From contig WELB01000191.1 in NCBI GenBank assembly GCA_009602725.1, positions 139,511 to 203,510 on the forward strand: 64,000 nucleotides of DNA. Reading direction: 5' to 3'. Within the stretch, counting starts at the first letter, position 1. Each line of letters opens with the position of its first letter. Source of the stretch: Spirogloea muscicola (taxonomy: Eukaryota > Streptophyta > Zygnematophyceae > Spirogloeales > Spirogloeaceae). The notes beneath the pieces were generated by a model. That model was not told the DNA's origin, ran no database searches, and saw only the letters and a program-made list of their open reading frames with translations. This document shows positions 1 through 10,719 of the stretch, in pieces. A program made the position numbers and the translations under genes.

Positions 1-227
1 GGAGATATTTGTATGGGTTTTGTTCTCAACTCAAGTTTTCTATTTATTACATTGTACAGTCAACATGCAATTGTTGCAACTACCTCGGACTCACCACTAC
101 CTACCTAGCGCGCTATTATTATCTAACATGCTATTTTAACAAACTTATGGACAAGATATATAGGCCCTGTAGCCCATCATACAAATTTTGGATTAAGTAC
201 TGCACTTTGCACTGCTTTCCTGACCAG

Positions 228-462
228 GATACAACATTCTGGGGTGACATCTACACAACCTTCTATGCTTTGCCTCACCTGAAGGCATCTAAGGGAGTGA
301 TGGCCGTTACTGCTAGTGTTGCAGCTTATGTACCAATTTCACAGCAAGCTATCTACAATGCAGCGAATGCATCGCTTGTTGAATTTTATGACACCTTGCG
401 GGTGGAGATTGGCAATGACTTGGACATAACCGTGGTTGCACCAGGGATGGACAGCGAGGCAC
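228..462 (+). CDS. Short-chain dehydrogenase/reductase (SDR), internal exon, gene cut by left edge
   Basis: This exon reads as the central part of an SDR of the plant 11-beta-hydroxysteroid-dehydrogenase-like type. Seen: a WGDIYTTFYALPHL block (helix before the catalytic Ser), VMAVTASVAAY with the catalytic Ser region, then AIYNAANASLVEFYDTLRVEI and DITVVAPG with the PG turn. An acceptor (ccag at 224-227) and a donor (GTGGAT at 463) bound it. In the family the active site is Y-x-x-x-K; here it reads Y-N-A-A-N, so the lysine that positions the cofactor is replaced by Asn. The N-terminal Rossmann TGxxxGIG part should lie left of the window. The next exon was not found, so the gene may be broken. 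Family membership is well supported; activity is doubtful. Confidence 0.7.
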
Positions 463-1510
463 GTGGATATCTATCCCTTTAACTTTTCTGCAACATCTAC
501 AGACCGCATAGTTGGTTTGAAGATCGTGCCTTGCTTTCTCTGATCTGCATATGCATTGATGTTCATTGTAGCTGCAGGACCCCCATTACAAGGACACAAG
601 TGCTTTTTACAAAGCACAAAGCACTGATCACAGTTTACAAGGCTTTTGGCAACAGGCAAGGCTTGGAACAGCAAGCATTGAGAAATCTAGGGAGATTGCC
701 AAGGCTTACGTACGCGCAGTTGTGAGAAGGCGGCGAATGCTTGTTTTGCCAGGCTGGTGTACTGCACTTTTGATCTATCGCCTTGTGGCACCCAACTTCT
801 TGGAGGCGTTCTTCCGGGTCTTTCACATAAGTAATTCAAGCTTTTCATGTAAGAGATCAACTTTTCTGTGGCAAGACTTTCGAAGGAAATATACGTGCTC
901 GCCTTTCCTTGCACAGTAGGCAAGGCAGCATCCTTGTTGCCCATACTTTTATAAGGCACAGTACTCACATTAAAGATTCTCCTGCAGGACCACAAGCTAT
1001 GAGGTATTAGCGAAGGCGAAGGGACAGCCGTAAGCCGCGCAGGTGTGAGGAGGGCTGTTGCCACGGCAAGAACGTTGTGCATCTTCCTGAATGCTGCAGA
1101 GATTGCACAATTAGATTCCTGCTCTAAGACACAGACAGCAGTGTTTGGTATATACACTATTTTCATGTCAGGATGACATTGAGCATGGACAACCATTGCC
1201 ATTGCTATCACAAACAAGTTATGATTCAGCCTCCAGTTGCCACATGATTGATGGGAGGGAAAGAGAATCTGCACAAGTACTGCAGTAATTTGCACCTCAT
1301 GTAAGGGGAATCACGTGCTCATTTCATCGACTCTTATGCAGAGCCAGTCACATCTAGACACTAAAAGAAGAAAGAGATTCTACAGAGAAAGACTGCACAT
1401 GCTCCTTGGTAGTGTGCTCAGCTTCACTACATCTTGCAAGAACTGCGCAGAAGAATTGTTATTGAGCTTCTCGTGGGCTTCATTCCTCATGCTGCTGGCT
1501 GTGGGAAAGA
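463..1510. other. No gene recognised
   Basis: About 1 kb between the SDR exon and the acidic-protein gene. Short reading frames on both strands show no family motif. It may hold the 3' part of the SDR gene or the 3'UTR of the minus-strand gene. Confidence 0.4.
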
Positions 1511-4500
1511 TCAGCGGAGTGACATTTCCATCTGCGGCACTGGCAGCCAGCTCCTGCCTGCTCGTCGAGATGCTGACAAGTAGTGCCGCCGTTGCACGAC
1601 GAGCGCCACCGATGTGACCGACACAACGAGCGCCACGGTGGCAGTCCACCAGTACCACACTAGATTCACGTGCTGCGGGTCCTCCTGCACAATCTGCACC
1701 GATGAGAGGGCCCTGTCCTCTGACACTGCAAGAGCCACGCATAGCCCATCGTTATTCAGTGGAGTGGACGTTCTCACTTGGTGAAAGTAGATTGCAAGTC
1801 CTTCTATTAGGCAGACCAAGTTCTCAAGCATTCTAATTCACCTGCATCTTGCACACAACAGCTTACTAGTACCACAATCTGGAAGACATCCACGTGGCAC
1901 AAGGCACATTTCAAGGTTCAGCTGTGTGGGTGCTTACAGAAAGTCTGCGTACGGTGCCGGTGAGACTCCTCTTTGTCCGACTCAGTTGACACTCCACCAC
2001 CACTCCCGCTGGTAATGTGTCCCTCCTGGAAGACCGTCCCGTCTCGGCCCACGTGCTCTGTGGCCCCGCCGCGCTCGTCAGAGACCTCGCTGGCCATTTC
2101 GCTCCCTTGGCTGGGGAGCAAGCTGGACCTCTCCTGCCTCTGATTCTCGGATTGCTCATCATCATTCTTGAGTGAGACTCCAGCAGGCTCGCCGCCTGCG
2201 TCCTTGCTGCTGCTCCCGTCCTCACCTTCGCCGTCCTCCCTGTCAACCTCCTTCTCTTCTTCACCATTGCTGTCATTGCTCTTTGCCTCCTTCTCTTCGT
2301 CCGATGCTTGTGTCCCATCGCCGGCCTTGTCAACGACGTCGTCATTATCTTCCTGTTCGTCATGCCTCTCCTGCTTCTCACTGCTGTTGTCGTCATCATC
2401 ATTGTCGCTGCCTTCGCTGTCCTTGTCAGAAGTGTCTACACCTTGTGCCGCAGCCTGCTCCACATTCTCGTTAAGCTCCCCGTGACCATCCTTCTCCTGG
2501 CTCAGCTTTACCTCTCCAGACTCTTGCCCAAGCTCCTGGCTGCTCTTGCCCTCGCCATCCTTGCCCTCATCATTGTCGCCATCAGACTCTCCGTCCTCTA
2601 CCTCATCCGCAGCCTTGAAGCCCTTCTCGCCATCGCCCCTTGCTTCCTGCGACTGCTCCTTGTCCTGGCCATCGCCCTTGCCCACACCATCCTCGCCATC
2701 CTTGCCCTCATTGCTGGCTGTTTCAGACTCCTCATCTGCTGTCTTCTCCACGGTATCAGGGGATCCTGTCTCTTGGCCATCACTTTCATCACTCCCACCA
2801 CCCTCTACCTCTTTTTCCCCCGTCGCCTGGCCACCATCACCAGACTTGCCGCCCTCGCCATCCTTGCCCTCATTGCTGGCGGTTTCAGGCTCCTCACCTG
2901 CTGTCTTCTCCACAGGATCAGGGGAGTCTGTCTCTTGGCCATCACTTCCATCACTCCCACCACCCTCTACCTCTTCCTCCCCCGTCCCCTGGCCAACATC
3001 ACCAGACTTGTCACTCTCATCAGTGCCATCGCTCTCCTTAGTGCCACCAACTGCGTCGGCACTGTCGGCCGCCTGATCACGGTCGCCATGCTGGCTGCCA
3101 TTTTCCTGCTCGTTGTCTGCATCAGTGCTCCCCCGGTCTCCAGTCGTGGCAGTCTCCCCCGAGCTCTGGCGCTCCTCGACATCGCCGCCAGCATCGGCCT
3201 CTGCCTGGTCAGTCTGCTGCTCGCTAACCTCAGAAACTTGTTCCTGGCCGCTCTCGCCCACCGTGACAGGTTTGTCTGAGCTGGCCGCTGCCTCCCCGCT
3301 GTCGCCTTGCACGCTTTCCACACCCACACCCTCGCCAGCGATGCTCGGTTGGTTGGCCCTCTGAGCTGGCGTGCCGTCAGCAACCTCGCCGTCCTTGTTG
3401 TTGCCCTCAGACGCTGCCGGGCTGTCGATGCCAGCAGCATCATCGCCCGTTGCTTGGGCCGCGATCGTCCCTTCCTGATCACCGGGCTCGCCGCGCTCCT
3501 CTGCAGCTGGTGGTAGCTCGCGGCCGTCCTCGCCGTTAGAAGCACCACTCTCGTGGTCATCCTGAGACCCAGCCTCGGCAGCACCATCCCCAGCCCCGGT
3601 CGTGCCTGTCCTGCCGCCACTGCTGTCCTGCTGCTCGCTGCTGTCTTCCTTCTCTTCACTGCTGCTCTCGCCTGCCACCCCCTCCGCTGCCTCACCTTGA
3701 TCAGTGGCGGCCTCCTCCCTACGGCCACCCTGGCCCTCCTCAGCGACCTTCTCATCTGTGTTGCCCTCTGCTGTAGTGCTTCCTCCACCCTCCTCAGCAG
3801 ATGGTGTTGCGGCGTCTCCGTTATCCTGCTCCTTTGACTCCACATCTGCTTCACCATTGGTAGGTTCACCAGCACTGCCTCCTTCACTCTCACTACCCTC
3901 CGCGGGTGCCGGGTCCATGGCGGCGCCGTCAGTGGCAGCAGCCTGTTCCTGGTCAGCAGGTATGCCAGCGTCTGCTGCAGGCTCAGTGTCACTCTCTCTG
4001 CTGGAGGAGGACGACTCATCATCTTCCTTGTCAGCAGCCGGCACAGTGCCAGCAGCGTCCGGCTGCTCCACAACCTCTGCCCGCTGGCCATCTGCGGCTG
4101 CTCTGCTCGCCTCCTCCGCGAACTTCTCAATGGCGTCTCCACCCTCGCCAGCAGCACCTTCACCCTCAGCACTTGGCGCCTCGTCTCCGGCTGCTGGGGA
4201 CGCATCCTCGCTCGCATCCCCTGCATCACTGGGCTGGCTCTCCCTGACATGCTCCTCTCCAGCACCTGGCTGGTCAGCCTCAGCGCCGGGGTTCTTGTCA
4301 TTCGAGTGGCCCTCCTGTGGCTGCGACGCATCAACCTGCAGCTCGCCCGTGCTACTGGGCACCTCGCCGGCGTTCGGTGCAGCATCGCTAGCACCATCAG
4401 CAGCATTTACAGCTGTCGTCTCTTCCTTGCTGTCCTCCTCCTTCACGCCGCCAGCCTCTGGCTCCAAAATTGCAGCATCGCCACTGCTGCTGCCACTGTC

Positions 4501-5550
4501 GCTGCTGCTGCCGCCTTCGCTGCCGCTGCCACCGCCAGGGGCCTCGCCTGCAGCTACCGCCGCTGCAGCTCCCTGGTCGCTCACCCCGCCCTCCGCAGCA
4601 CCAGCGCCAGCATCTCCGCTGTCGGACGCGACGCCTTGCTGCTCTTGAGCGTCCTCGCCGTCTGTCGAGGCAACATCGCCAGTACCCTTGCTTGCTGGCG
4701 CTGGAGCATCGCTCTCGGCCCTTTTGCTACCCTGGTCATCTGCAGCTTCGTCGCCTGCAGCTGGGCTGCCGTCAGAGGGCGCAGCCTCGCCTGAGGCGCC
4801 TTCCTCAATCGGCTCGATTGCCGCCAGCTCCTCGCCACTCTGCGCCGCTTCCTTGCTGCTCCCACCCTCCGGATCTGGCTGGCCTTCCTGTCCATCGCCC
4901 TCTGCTGGTACCAGTGCATCTATGGCCTGCGCTGCCGCACTGGGCTCATCCTGATGTGGCGAGTTCTCAGTCACCCCATCACCGGAGACTGGAGTCGCCC
5001 CTCCCTCGTCGACGTCGCCAGATTGCTCCGGTGCAGGGACAGCCTCCGCAGTTCCTGGAAATTGCTCGCTGGCCGTCTCCTCGGCGCTGCTATCGCGTCC
5101 TGTGACGCCGTCGCCATCGGCAATCTCCAGGGTTTGGCCGGGCTCCTCAGCTGCTTGTTCTGCCGGGGAGCCGGTATCTGCAGTGCCGCCGTCCTCCTGA
5201 GCTGCGTGCTCCTCCTGGGCACTGGCAGGCGCCTGATCACCGCCGGGCGCATCGACGAGAGGCGCCGTGAAGCTGCCGCCGCCGCCGTCCACCTGCTCCT
5301 CGGCAAAGTCATGGCCGCCCGGAGCGGCGTCACCGGTGCCGCCTGAGTCCCCGTCTGCTTGCAGCAGGCTGCGGCGGTGCTGGCCCAGGAGGCCGCGCGG
5401 CAGCCGCGCGTCTGGCCGCGCCCGACGGGACGGCACGCCGCAAGATGCACAAGCACGCGAGAGTGTGCCGGTCAGAGCCCGACGGCGGCCATGCATCTGC
5501 CGCCGTGCAGAGACGACGCCAAAGTGGCGGTTCCGAGATTGGCGCCGCAA
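1511..5550 (-). CDS. Very acidic, low-complexity, probably secretory-pathway single-pass membrane protein
   Basis: The main exon (5550 down to 1938) is about 1200 codons rich in Glu, Asp, Ser, Gly, Ala and Gln, mostly without hydrophobic segments, and not recognised as any family. It contains a 54-residue tandem duplication. At its 3' end a good donor (GTAAGC at 1937-1932) interrupts the frame after one extra base. An acceptor (CTTGCAG) at 1733-1727 opens a second exon (1726-1511) in matching phase. That exon encodes one membrane helix (VWYWWTATVALVVSVTSVAL) and a short basic tail with RR residues before the stop. If this splice is used, the product is a type I protein with an acidic lumenal or extracellular domain. 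The Met at 5550 has no signal sequence, but the mature-like RRSLLQ near residue 60 suggests an upstream signal exon (see 5640-5825). The ORF is certain; topology and ends are inferred. Confidence 0.65.
2690..3013 (-). repeat. 162-bp tandem duplication (two copies) inside the acidic protein
   Basis: Two adjacent units of 162 bp (54 codons) start near 2690 and 2852. Each encodes a Gly/Glu/Ser/Asp-rich unit containing SDGQET.SPD.VEKTA.EE and ETASNEGKDGE. The offset was measured from the shared string cttgccctcattgctggc at 2701 and 2863. The copies differ at scattered bases and stay in frame. Confidence 0.85.
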
Positions 5551-5639
5551 GCGGCTTCAGGCCCCGGGCATCGAGCGCGCGTCTGACGGAGATACACTCG
5601 CGCCCTCAGGGAGATCGCGAGCGCCGCCTGCAGCGGAGC

Positions 5640-5825
5640 AGCTGCAGCGCGCTGCGCCGGCAGGGCCAGCCAGGGCGGATATCCGCATCGCCGGGGTGCG
5701 GCGGCGGTACCTGCGAGGGGGCTGGCCAGGAGGAGCGCGGCGAGCGCGAGCGCCAGCGGGATCGCGCGCCAGGGCTGCNTTTGCTGTGAGCTCCTGGCGC
5801 CGCCTTCCCAGGGGGCTCTCCGCAT
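5640..5825 (-). CDS. Candidate signal-peptide exon for the acidic protein
   Basis: From an ATG at 5825 the minus strand reads MRRAPWEGGARSSQQ, one residue spoiled by an N at 5779, then a hydrophobic stretch (AIPLALALAALLLASPLAG) and TAAAP, a typical ER signal peptide with a cleavage-like end. It lies just upstream of the long acidic frame but in a different frame, so an intron must join them; I could not choose the donor. It could also belong to a separate small gene. Confidence 0.4.
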
Positions 5826-5989
5826 CCGGTGGCGGCGGCGGCGCCCGCGCGTGTCGTGCCTGCCACGTGGAGGCGCACGGCGGGGGGCCCCGGGGCAGGG
5901 CTCCCGGTCGGCCGCGCCTGCCGGGCCGCCCTGCTCCGTGGGCCGGCCCGGCGCGGCCGCCCGGGTCCTCGTTGCCGTCCATGGCGCCG

Positions 5990-6100
5990 GGCCGGCGATC
6001 ATTCTTCTCAGGGAAAGCGCGGCCGAATTGACTGGTGGCTGTGAGAGGTCCAGCCCAAAAGGGATGGACAAGGCCTGAAGGAGCCGGATGCCGGCCGGTG
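5990..6100 (-). mobile_element. 3'-end fragment of the hairpin LINE family
   Basis: On the minus strand the fragment has ggcctgtccatcccttttgg-like DNA, then a GGGCTGG...CCAGCC stem and gtcaattcggccgcgctt. This matches the 3'UTR block seen at 17963-18005, 37450-37490 and 38045-38085. It lies directly upstream of the acidic-protein gene. Confidence 0.6.
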
Positions 6101-6338
6101 GTCACTGTCAGTCTTGTAGATACGAGCGAGATCATTCCTCACTACAACAGGCCCGCACTTGAGCAATCCGCAGCCGCTTCTACCTTCAACAAACATTATA
6201 TCAACATGTCACAAGGCGACAGGCCTCGCTATCAAGGTATGCACCTGGCGGGGCATCCCTGGCTGAGGTCACGGAGCATTATGATGCACAGTCTGTTCAG
6301 TTGAAAATCCAGGGCGGCACTATCAGTCGGAAAGATCC

Positions 6339-8215
6339 ATGACTTTGTCTAGTCCTTACATGGCTGTGCAAGCGGGTGATGTGTTTAGAAGACTGAAAGA
6401 GTCAGTTTTAGCAATGACTAAACCTAATCCTGGCGACGCAACCCCTGCGGAGATAGCTCTGGGTCCACAGTTGACCGGAAATCCGGTGGGTGAGATGTGT
6501 AGGCGTCTTGCTGAACACTTTCCAGTCAATGCCCTGGTTCACAAATAGGAGTTAATGAAGTTCTGTCGCAAGCCTGGTGAATCGGTCACAATATGTTATT
6601 ACCGTTCCATGAAGGTCATTGAGCAGTCAGAGACCTCGATCAGTAAGAAGGATCTAGCTGTGCAGTTCTTGACAGTCATGGCAGGAAAGTCCCTCGACCA
6701 GCTCCAGACTCTGCTTCTGACGAGGAAACATCAGTTACACGAAGAAGATTATGATCTAGCGGATGTTTGCCAGATTTTGCTAGGAAAAGAGAATGATCAC
6801 AACACATTACAATGTGTAGTCATCGTTTTGCTGACACTGCAGGTCACCAAGGATCGAAGCAGAATATCAAAGACGACAACCAAACAGCAGGTAGGAAGAC
6901 GGCTAATGCTGCTTTGCCTTCTATTGTTCAGTATGTTGAGAGATCTTAGCCATTCTCGCCAAGTCCCAGACTGTCATGGGTGTGGAAAGGCAGGTCATCT
7001 CAAAAGGGATTGCTTGTCTTGCATCAAACAGCTGGTGCAACTTGCACTTATTGCTCCAGGTTTGGCCATCTGGCAGTGCCATGTTGGCAGAAGCATCCCG
7101 ACAAGATGCATAGCGCTCTAAGGGGAAATTCTGCTAGAGGGAAACACAATTTGCTTCTCCTGCTGATACTCATGATGCCAAGCTTGATGCATTGGCGCAG
7201 CAGATTTCAGAACTGATCAAACAACTTGCCATTGTTCAGAAGCAGCAAGAAATCAAGATAGCTTCGTCTGTGTTTCCTGATGCTAAAATGCAGGAGGATG
7301 AAGACTATTATCCCGGCAGGCATCAAGCCGACGAGCCGGAGGAGTATGAAGCTGATTTTGTTTCTGTTGTTGCGGCTTCGCCAATAGCTATGACCGAGCT
7401 AAGCAAGCAACTGACTTCTCTGGCTATGGTTGACAATGCCAGTGGCGTCGTTCAGGTGACAACAGGTTCAGTCACAGCGAAGCTGACACTTGTGGTCATG
7501 GATACAGGTGCTCAACCTACACTAATAGGTCGTCGATTTGCTAAGTCTTTGAATCTTGAGAAGGAAGTTATTCTTCGCGCCAATTTGAAGATCAAGACTG
7601 CAACGGGTGGCACCGACACCGTTATCGTCACCATCACCATCACCATCACCAAGAAGCCTTTGCAAATCCTTCTGCATAGGGAGAGTTCTATATTAACAAG
7701 CACAATCTCCGCCTTTTGCATGCTTACCAAAGCTGATGATTATGTTATGATATGTTGTTGGGTACTGACTTTCTAGTCCCGATAGGCTTTGGTATAGATT
7801 ATTATGCAAGCTTGGTATAGGCCTCCCAGGTGCAAAGTTTAGAGTTCCGTTGCCGGTATTCCAAGGGCAGCAGTCTGCTGACATACCAGCATATAGTGCA
7901 ATTGTCACAGGTGTTTCTCCATTACCACGCAAACCACGCAAGGCTCATACTCCTTTGAATCTAACTCCTGAGACAGGTCAACGCATGATGCGCTCTGACA
8001 AACCTCTGTTACAGCAGCCTGCAGTGGTGCAACTTTGTGTGCAGATTGCTGTCAGCCGGATCTGGGTTCCAGCGCTGCCGCATTATCGACAGGCGTCGTT
8101 TGCTCCTGCATCTGATCAAGAAGGTGTCATTGCACAGCCCAGCAGTAGACCAAAGAGCAAGCCTAATCCAAGAACTCTTGATGCGAGACACAAGGACCAG
8201 GTTTTCCTTGGGTAA
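6339..8215 (+). pseudogene. Decayed LTR-retrotransposon Gag-protease region
   Basis: Fragments in several frames together give a Gag-protease order. At 6555-7010 is a Gag-like FCRKPGESVTICYYRSMKVI. At 6970-7012 is a CCHC zinc knuckle (C-HG-C-GKAG-H-LKRD-C). At 7040-7082, in another frame, is a second knuckle (C-TY-C-SRFG-H-LAVP-C). At 7490-7560 is a retropepsin active site (LTLVVMDTGAQPTLIG, Asp-Thr-Gly-Ala), and near 7757 a shifted LLGTDFLVPIG, the usual retropepsin C-terminal block. Frameshifts between these parts make it non-functional. No reverse transcriptase or integrase follows; the frame at 7850-8215 is Pro/Lys-rich and unrecognised. Flanking LTRs were not found. Confidence 0.75.
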
Positions 8216-8766
8216 TGTCACACACCGATTGTGACCGGTAAGCGACATAATTATAATCTTGTGTTCACACTTGCATACAGCATCACCTGCTTACTTGTGC
8301 GGTGTATACTTATGCGACTCTTGTTGTGAGACTACATGTACTGCATCGTGAGATTGCACCTTTTGCATCTTGCCACTGTTGCCACGTTCCATGGGAGTTT
8401 GTCCTTCGGACATTTCCTGGCCCGGATCTGTTACCTGGGTTAGTGCCCTTGAACTTGTTCGCTGTTACTACAAACGATCCGTGATACTGTCACTATTGTC
8501 GATCCGTGATACTGTTTCTCGTGAAACCTTCTCTGAGGGTACTTCCTTGGTTACTGTTTCCTTAGCAAAACCCTCATTGAGGGTACTTTTGGGCTTGTTT
8601 GGATATCTTGTTCGTATAAAGTGCGTGTAATTTGCTGCCGGAACATATTTCTGCTCGATTGCTATGCAACTTGTTCGTGATGTTTTTAGTTTTGATGATG
8701 TTTGACTACATTTTCTCCTATGATGAGCATCCATAAATAGCTGTGTGACATTTGCTGTCAAAGATA
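8216..8766. other. AT-richer DNA without a gene
   Basis: Between the Gag-protease relic and the PHD relic I see no coding region. Near-repeats of gatccgtgatactgt (8476-8515) and of ctctgagggtactt / cattgagggtactt (8530-8590) suggest decayed internal retroelement sequence. Confidence 0.4.
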
Positions 8767-8935
8767 TCATGCTGCATCTATGCTATTGTGTTCTGTCTGT
8801 ACTAGAGGGTGGCCTATCCATTACTTAACACCACCGCTCACCAGCAGGCCTACAGATGACTGGGTTTGCAGAACCTGTCTGGATTCAGACCCAACTCCTT
8901 TGCCTATGCCAGGACTCGCAGTTGGGGGGGGGGGA
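8767..8935 (+). pseudogene. PHD-finger relic
   Basis: One frame reads LCSVCTRGWPIHYLTPPL followed by TSRPTDDWVCRTC, matching the end of a PHD finger (C-x2-C, GWH..CL.PPL, GDW.C..C). The His and Cys of the W-H-x-x-C block are changed to Pro and Tyr. It lies about 550 bp after the Gag-protease relic in the same orientation and is probably a piece of the same or a neighbouring element; PHD fingers are known in some retroelement proteins. A G homopolymer follows at 8926-8935. Confidence 0.5.
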
Positions 8936-9139
8936 TGAAGAGATCCATCCATCCCAAGTTCTGAATTGCTAATCACGCCAATCTGTTGGTTACTCCTGTT
9001 CTGTAATTTTCATTTCTGTTGTTTTCATCCAATTTGAGTGTAGTATTCCATTCCTCGCAAGCTTACTTCCACCTCATTTCCTGAGTGCCCACCACGTAGA
9101 GGCTGCTTTGTTGCCTACTTCCGTACTGATCTAACTTAT

Positions 9140-9340
9140 CAACGTTATCTGGCAGTCGACGCCCTGTGGCACGACATAGGCTCTTGTAAAGGGCGCGAAG
9201 GCTTTGAAAGCCAGCCCATAAAATCTGGATAATGGACAAGGAGTCACCCCGGCAAGAGCTGGAGACGGCAGCCAGGGCACGCCCAGCACGGAAATGCAAG
9301 GCATGCCCAGGGAGCGCTGCAAGGAAGTGCAAAGTCACAT
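9140..9340 (-). mobile_element. 5'-truncated LINE tail
   Basis: The minus strand encodes HALHFRAGRALAAVSSSCRG, the C-terminal motif of the LINE family (consensus HLRAGRALAAASGFRQG). It then runs into cttgtccattatccagat and a GGGCTGGCTTTCAAAGCC stem. The usual LTRGY stop is lost, so this is an older copy. Confidence 0.65.
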
Positions 9341-9654
9341 GCGATACACTAGGGCCTGAGAGCCCGCGTTGAGAGCTGCCTGCTCCCCTTCGTGACGGCG
9401 GGACAGAGCGCGTCTGGCCAGCCGGTGCAAGGCACAGGAGTCCATCGCCGTGGCATCCTGCAAGCCGTGCCGGCCACGCTGCACACGGCGATGACGTCTG
9501 CAAAGCACATTGCTCGCCCACAGAGGGTAGTGCGGCGGTAACATCACTTAGCGGCATTAGTTAGCCTGATAGGCTGACAATGATACTAGTAGTATAGACA
9601 AAGCATCAGCGTGCACAACGGTTGGGTGACATATTGAGTGCCACGTAGTACAGG

Positions 9655-9735
9655 TCTAGAAGCCGCGTGGCGACATGTCATGAGCCACGTGGCAACACGT
9701 CATGAGCTACGTGTCAGATATCGGACACGTGACCT
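9655..9735. repeat. Short tandem repeat with CACGTG/CGTGTC cores
   Basis: About three units of 22 bp (agccgcgtggcgacatgtca, agccacgtggcaacacgtca, agctacgtgtcagatatcgg) followed by cacgtgacctgg. CACGTG is the G-box/E-box core, but no promoter can be tied to it. Confidence 0.5.
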
Positions 9736-9989
9736 GGCAGGTGGCACTGGCAAGACTAGCTGGCTGCATAGCTGTAGGACATCTGCCGGCAGGGCGCCAT
9801 ATAGAGGGCTCTATTCTTGTATCAGACAGCACATGGAAGACGCCCAATCCAATCTACTGCTGCATTAGCGTTGCCTTTGCTCCGGCTGCTTAACCCGTAG
9901 CCGTTAGATCCATGCCCGTTTCAGCAGGCAATGGCGGGGGCCCTCGCCGGCAGCGCCCAGCGCCCACGGCTGCGTGGAAGCGCGAGCCC

Positions 9990-10420
9990 AGGGCAGGCCC
10001 CGCTAGGTCCCACGGAGCGGACCGGCCTCGTTGTGGCCCTTTCGAACCTTTGTCGAGTCTTTTTCGGGCTGGCTTTTCACAGCCCTGTCCCCAATGGGAG
10101 TGCCACTTCTTCTTGTTGTGGGCCCCGCCATTTCCCTTCGTGATGTACATTTGTCAGAGTTGCTTGCCGTACTGTACTTGGCCACACTCAGGCCCTCCAT
10201 CACTCGATACACACTCCATTTCCCCGCCTTTCCTCCTGCCCGCCAGGCCAGCATCCGCCGGCACCCCTCACGCCCTGCACCTGCCGCTCCTCGCTATACC
10301 TTCGTACCTCCGTGTATCGTAGCCTTGTTTATTTTGCACTAAATTCTGCCTGATCAATGTATTGGCTTGAATTGGCCTCCCTTTCATGTCATGCGCTCCT
10401 TGCGCCGTCTGTCTGGGCTC
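9990..10420 (+). mobile_element. LINE 3'UTR block
   Basis: The block starts with ccctttcgaacctttgtc, then a GGGCTGGCTTTTCACAGCCC hairpin near 10066-10085, then gccacttcttct. Near 10150-10240 is the cttggccacactcaggccct block also found at 38170 and 56090. At 10320-10400 it ends in a segment (ccttgtttattttgcactaa...gcctgatcaatgtattgg) repeated at 14035-14110. Confidence 0.7.
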
Positions 10421-10444
10421 TCACACCGAGTCAGTCATCCAAAT

Positions 10445-10640
10445 GGGGTCAGGGATCTGAAAAGCCAGCCCGAAAAGACAAGGTCCAAAGGGGCCGAAAA
10501 TTGCTGAAATATACAACCAAGCAAGTACCAAGAAGAATGGCCACTTTAATAACGTCTTGTTGGCAGCCCAATTTCCCAGTGTCCAAGCTTTTCCGGGCTG
10601 GCATTCACAGCCCCCGCCCCAGTAGGATGCGCTTACTCTT
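10445..10640 (-). mobile_element. Diverged LINE 3'-end fragment
   Basis: Contains aaaagccagcccgaaaagac and caaggtccaaaggggccgaaa, reverse complements of the LINE 3'UTR blocks. At 10590-10625 ttccgggctggcattcacagcccc is a plus-strand hairpin, so two opposing fragments are fused. Confidence 0.5.
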
Positions 10641-10719
10641 CCGGTGCCTGCAGCTGCCCAATCACAGAGTAAGAAGTAAGCTGCAGAGCAGCGGTGCCCC
10701 TGTAAGCTACTCGCTCCCA

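Noticed and set aside
2308-3279. 323-codon very hydrophobic plus-strand frame that looks like a multi-pass membrane protein
   Set aside because: It is the antisense of the acidic gene: Asp/Glu codons read backwards give Leu, Ile and Val. It shares the 162-bp repeat and has no family motif.
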